Shown here: one piece after another, positions 33,992-37,127 of the stretch
Position numbering within the stretch: position 1 is the stretch's first letter
Layout: the number at the start of each line of letters is the position of its first letter
Origin: Trichosphaerium sp. ATCC 40318
Lineage: Eukaryota > Discosea > Flabellinia > Trichosidae
Assembly: GCA_038496445.1 (NCBI GenBank)
Contig: JALMLS010000177.1
Span: 1 to 37,127, forward strand
Length of the DNA: 37,127 nt
Direction: 5' to 3'
The notes under the pieces: model-generated
What the model saw: the letters and a program-made list of their open reading frames with translations, nothing else
Told to the model about the DNA's origin: nothing
The model's database searches: none
Translations under genes and position numbers: made by a program

Positions 33992-34604
33992 ACAAGTACA
34001 AGAAAGTTTAATAGAATAACCAAAATAAATCGTTCCGATTGAAATTTCGTTTATTTTGTATTTGTCATTGAGAGGTCCACGTGTAGTCCAAGTCCATAAG
34101 TAATTATCCTTTGAGTTTTGTGCATATTCTGTAACTCCTTGGTGTTACACCTACGATACTCTCGATTGATCAAATCGTTAAAACTCAGTGTGTTGGCCAC
34201 TAACTTGCTTTTTCGTTAGTCGATCAAATACAAGTATGAACCGCTTATTGATACGCCTAGTTTATCTCTATGCGTTTAAACAATATACGGGAACAACCCA
34301 TTTCATGTACAGCATTTTTAACCCGAAACTCAACACGTGTTTGTCTTTAATTGTTACGAGTGTGCCATTTTATAAACTTTAGTACGCTTACTGCAACCTT
34401 GCTCTTGTATTCATACACTTCTTATTCCACAACACTACATGTATGTTCCAGAACTATCTTGGTAACCTAAAAAGCGGGAAGAGTAAGAAGGGATGAGAAA
34501 CATCAAAAAAAAGTGAGATTTCTCCGAAATTTTATTCACTGTGATTCTTTCTTAGCAAATCTTAACCGACTTTTCCTCCCATTTAAATCAAACAACCACC
34601 AACA
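33992..34604. other. Intergenic region, coactosin-like to Hsp20
   Basis: No gene seen. It holds a heat-shock element at 34446-34453 and a CACGTG hexamer near 34079, and is otherwise AT-rich. Confidence 0.4.
34446..34453. promoter_or_regulatory. Heat-shock element
   Basis: TTCCAGAA has two inverted nGAAn units with the correct 2-bp spacing, 152 bp upstream of the Hsp20 ATG. Further partial units (gagatttctccgaa, from about 34511) lie closer to the gene. It would bind HSF and give heat induction. Confidence 0.5.
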
Positions 34605-35229
34605 ATGGCACAACAGCGCGAACTAACTCACAGACGTCCAAACGAACTTGGATACTGGATGGATGACTTTTTTAACTTCCCTCTCAACGTATTCGATCCG
34701 TACCCAAGACATAGGCGTCATTGGCCAAGTCTAATGAAAGACGTACGCCAAACATCATCTTGGGATTAATCTTTAACAAAAAACCGTTTACAAGTCGTCT
34801 CGCTAAGAGTTGGTTTAGATGGATACTAGAAGACCTGCCATGGATATCGTTAAAACTGACGACGGTTACAGAATGTCAGTTGAAAGTACGTTTGCTTGAG
34901 AATTCTTTTTTTAAAAAACTCAGTGAAGTGTTTCGCAGCTAATGTTGTTACCTCTAGTGCCTGGATTACAGAAGGAGGATATCTCGTTATCTTTGGATCC
35001 TGATAACATGCTCACGATCAAGGGAGAAACCTCCTCTAAAACTGAGGAAAAGTCTGACAGCGGTGAAGTCATCAGAAGCGAAAGATACTCTGGAAAATTT
35101 GTCAGATCAGCACGCTTACCACCAATGTCCGACACCTCCAAAATCTCTGCAAAATGCGAGCACGGTATCTTGACGGTTGATATTCCTACCAAGAAGGAAG
35201 CCAAGACCACCGACATTAAGATTGAATAA
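34605..35229 (+). CDS. Small heat-shock protein (Hsp20 / alpha-crystallin family)
   Basis: Three exons are in phase: 34605-34742, 34819-34885 and 34958-35229, 158 residues. The N-terminal arm is aromatic (YWMDDFFNFPLNVF). The alpha-crystallin domain runs ~55-145: PAMDIVKTDDGYRMSVEMPG, KEDISLSLD, LTIKGE, SERYSGKFVRSARLP, CEHGILTVDIP. The 'GxLTV' end strand and a basic C-tail fit. ATP-independent holdase chaperone, forming oligomers in the cytosol. An upstream HSE supports stress induction. AATAAA signals at 35225 and 35252 follow the stop. It converges with the minus-strand gene ending at 35460. No damage seen. Confidence 0.9.
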
Positions 35230-35459
35230 ACCAAACGTGTCTTCATCCTCAAATAAATAGCTAGATTAAAAACAAAAAAAACATTCAACACGTGCGACTA
35301 TTTCTAAATAATTCTACACAAGCACAGTTCTGTACCCTCATATCATTGTTTTTTGTTGAAAGAGCTTATGCCTCTTATCGCTAATAACTTGTTTTGTGGT
35401 ATTAATTTTTTTTCTTTTATTTTTCTACTTTTTGATTGAGTGGTACCTCAATCGTTTTT
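35230..35459. other. Convergent intergenic gap with poly(A) signals
   Basis: AATAAA at 35225-35230 and 35252-35257 serve the Hsp20 transcript. T-rich stretches near 35405-35430 give A-rich minus-strand sequence for the opposite gene. Nothing else. Confidence 0.4.
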
Positions 35460-37127
35460 TTAGGACTCTGAATCCTCGTCGCTCCAAGAGTCTGATTCTA
35501 GTTCTTGATCTAAAAATGAACTAAAATCTTGAAGTAATGCTTCATTACTAGCAGGAGGTAATTCTTGTTCTTTGTCATCATTAAGACGATTATCTTCATC
35601 AGAAGAGTAGCTCATATTTAATACATCATCAAAGTCTTCCATAAGACTATCACCCTTCTTATCATCTTTGACTTTTGATTTCTTTTCAGATTTTAGACTC
35701 ATACTAAGCTCTTGTAGAGCAGAGTCAACATCATCTGATCCAATCGTATTAATACTTAACCGACGAGATGATCTTCGGCTTGATATTTCAGACTCAACAT
35801 CTAACAGAGCACTAAAAAAACCTTAGAAGAAAGCACATGTCACGTTTTGATGTCTTTTTTTTAGTGATTCGTACGCTATAGAACCTTGTGTTGATAATCT
35901 CTCTAAATGCTTTCTTGGTTTTGCTGTAATAGACAGAAGTCTTCGTTCCTTTGAATCAGCAGAACTAGGACTTCCATAAGATATCTCATCGCTTGATTCT
36001 AAGTCTGTAATAGTGCTGTTTAAAAATGCTGTAAGATCATCTGTAGGGCTATTAGATTATGTTAGCACGTATTAAGAGCTTTAATATATTTTCATATAAC
36101 GTACGTGCTTCCCATGACATATCCATTGGATGTTGTTGATGTATTACGTGAACGTGGCTCAGATCCAACTGAAAAATCAGTTTGGAATGAGTATGTTGTA
36201 TTATAAGAACTTTGACGTTCTGTTGTGTACGAATCCTCACGGTCCACACCAGACGGTGAATGCTCAGAGTATAGTGAATTCTTAGATTCACTTCTAACTA
36301 ATTCTTCAAGTTGTAATCGCCGAGATCTAATGTAACCACGTTAGTGTAAAAAGAAAACAAAAAAAAGTTGGTAGCACCAAGTTACCTTATTTGTTGCTCC
36401 ATTTCCATTAATTTATGAATCTCTGCCTCTCTTTGATGCTGTTTAAAAGTAGCAGCAGACCAAGTTTGTGACATGAAATCATTCTTTGCTTTTCTCTCAC
36501 TCTTACTACCAAGTTTAACGTTGAAAGCAGAATCTGATCCTTTCATTCCACCTGTAATATTCTTAACTCTAGTATGTGCCAGCGTCCTTCATGTTGTTAG
36601 TAAAGTACACGTATATTAGTTAAAGACTGTTAAACACAAACATTGGCAGCTAGAGTAGTTATGTAGATAAGTGCACTTACCCTCCACGTCTTCTGCTCAA
36701 AGGAGCTGTTGAAATCTTCATCTTTTCAGTGTTTTGTTGTGTTTCTACTTCACCAGCCATCTCTGCTTCTTCTCTTTTCTTCAATTCCTTCCATAATTGT
36801 TCTACAGTTTGTAGTTCTTGCTTAGCTGATTTTGGACGTGATTTACCTTTACAGGAGTAAGCAAAAAAGAAATACTAAACGCAGAAAACAAAACGAAAAA
36901 TGTAACCTTTGATAGATCCACTTGGAGAAGGAATAAGGTTATCCCATTCCTTTTGAACTCCTGCTAACATCTTCAAACGGTTACGTCTTCTATCTTTTTC
37001 TTCGACTAATAACAGATAGGTTAGATAAACAACTACTACTGAGTGATCACCTTGGGCTTCCAAACTACGCTTTTCAATGGAGCTGTGAGTCCTTTCCAGT
37101 TTCTTAATTTCTTCTGTTTCTAAACGC
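35460..37127 (-). CDS. Acidic coiled-coil protein, C-terminal ~430 residues (5' end outside window)
   Basis: Seven minus-strand exons keep phase: 37127-37051, 37005-36907, 36846-36681, 36586-36386, 36326-36105, 36048-35875, 35811-35460. The sequence starts with charged coiled-coil (ETEEIKKLERTHSSIEKR, DRRRNRLKML). A conserved-looking basic block follows (SAFNVKLGSKSERKAKNDF), then a second coiled coil (AEIHKLMEMEQQIRSRRLQL), a Ser/Thr-rich linker with possible phosphosites (RRSSRRLS), and a very acidic tail (DQELESDSWSDEDSES). This composition is common in centrosomal, ciliary or cytoskeletal scaffold proteins, but I do not recognise the family. Introns are 45-110 bp with GT..AG ends. No lesions seen. 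Confidence 0.8.

Noticed and set aside
34920-35291. Minus-strand 123-codon open frame
   Set aside because: Antisense to the Hsp20 exon 3, which has a clear alpha-crystallin domain on the plus strand.
1-37127. CRISPR array, rRNA, complete tRNA or bacterial operon structure
   Set aside because: No spaced direct repeats, no rRNA or complete tRNA sequence was seen, and genes have spliceosomal introns.

Overview
The window looks like nuclear DNA of an early-branching animal or close relative. The genes are intron-rich, with introns mostly 40-60 bp and GT..AG ends, intergenic gaps are small, and the base composition is AT-rich. The products are animal-type: PARP14-like ADP-ribosyltransferases, a coactosin-like protein, a small heat-shock protein and a coiled-coil protein. 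A demosponge-like genome would fit, but that is an inference from architecture only.

Layout. Positions 1-10881 and 18220-29100 are two near-identical direct copies of one block, about 18.2 kb apart. I found only four single-base indels and no substitution between them. Each block carries, in order: a PARP14-like gene (only its 3' part in copy 1), a DNRLRE-type single-pass membrane protein gene, a minus-strand set of beta-helix-like exons, an F-box/ZZ/MORN gene with a shared frameshift, and a small secreted PA-domain-like gene split by a 261-bp MITE with an 8-bp target duplication. Copy 1 ends exactly where a 1.27-kb inverted repeat (10877-12147 and 12621-13893, 473-bp spacer) begins. Copy 2 ends exactly at the start codon region of a third, diverged PARP14-like gene (29096-33252). 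Between the copies lie the inverted repeat, an F-box-like/MORN_2-repeat gene (13992-15282), a 1,073-bp hAT-like MITE with perfect 8-bp TSDs (15548-16620), and the 5' half of the second PARP gene.

The right end (33.4-37.1 kb) is ordinary single-copy sequence: a coactosin-like gene, a three-exon Hsp20 gene with a heat-shock element, and on the minus strand the C-terminal seven exons of an unrecognised acidic coiled-coil protein.

The three PARP genes share exon phases and domain order (N-terminal RRM/KH-like modules, macro, WWE, ART catalytic domain). Their catalytic signature is H-Y-I, as in mono-ADP-ribosyltransferases. The local expansion of PARP14-like, F-box and membrane genes resembles a fast-evolving innate-immunity-type cluster, but nothing in the sequence proves that role. 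Several frames break at single-base homopolymer runs, so some lesions, and possibly the duplication itself, may be sequencing or assembly artefacts.
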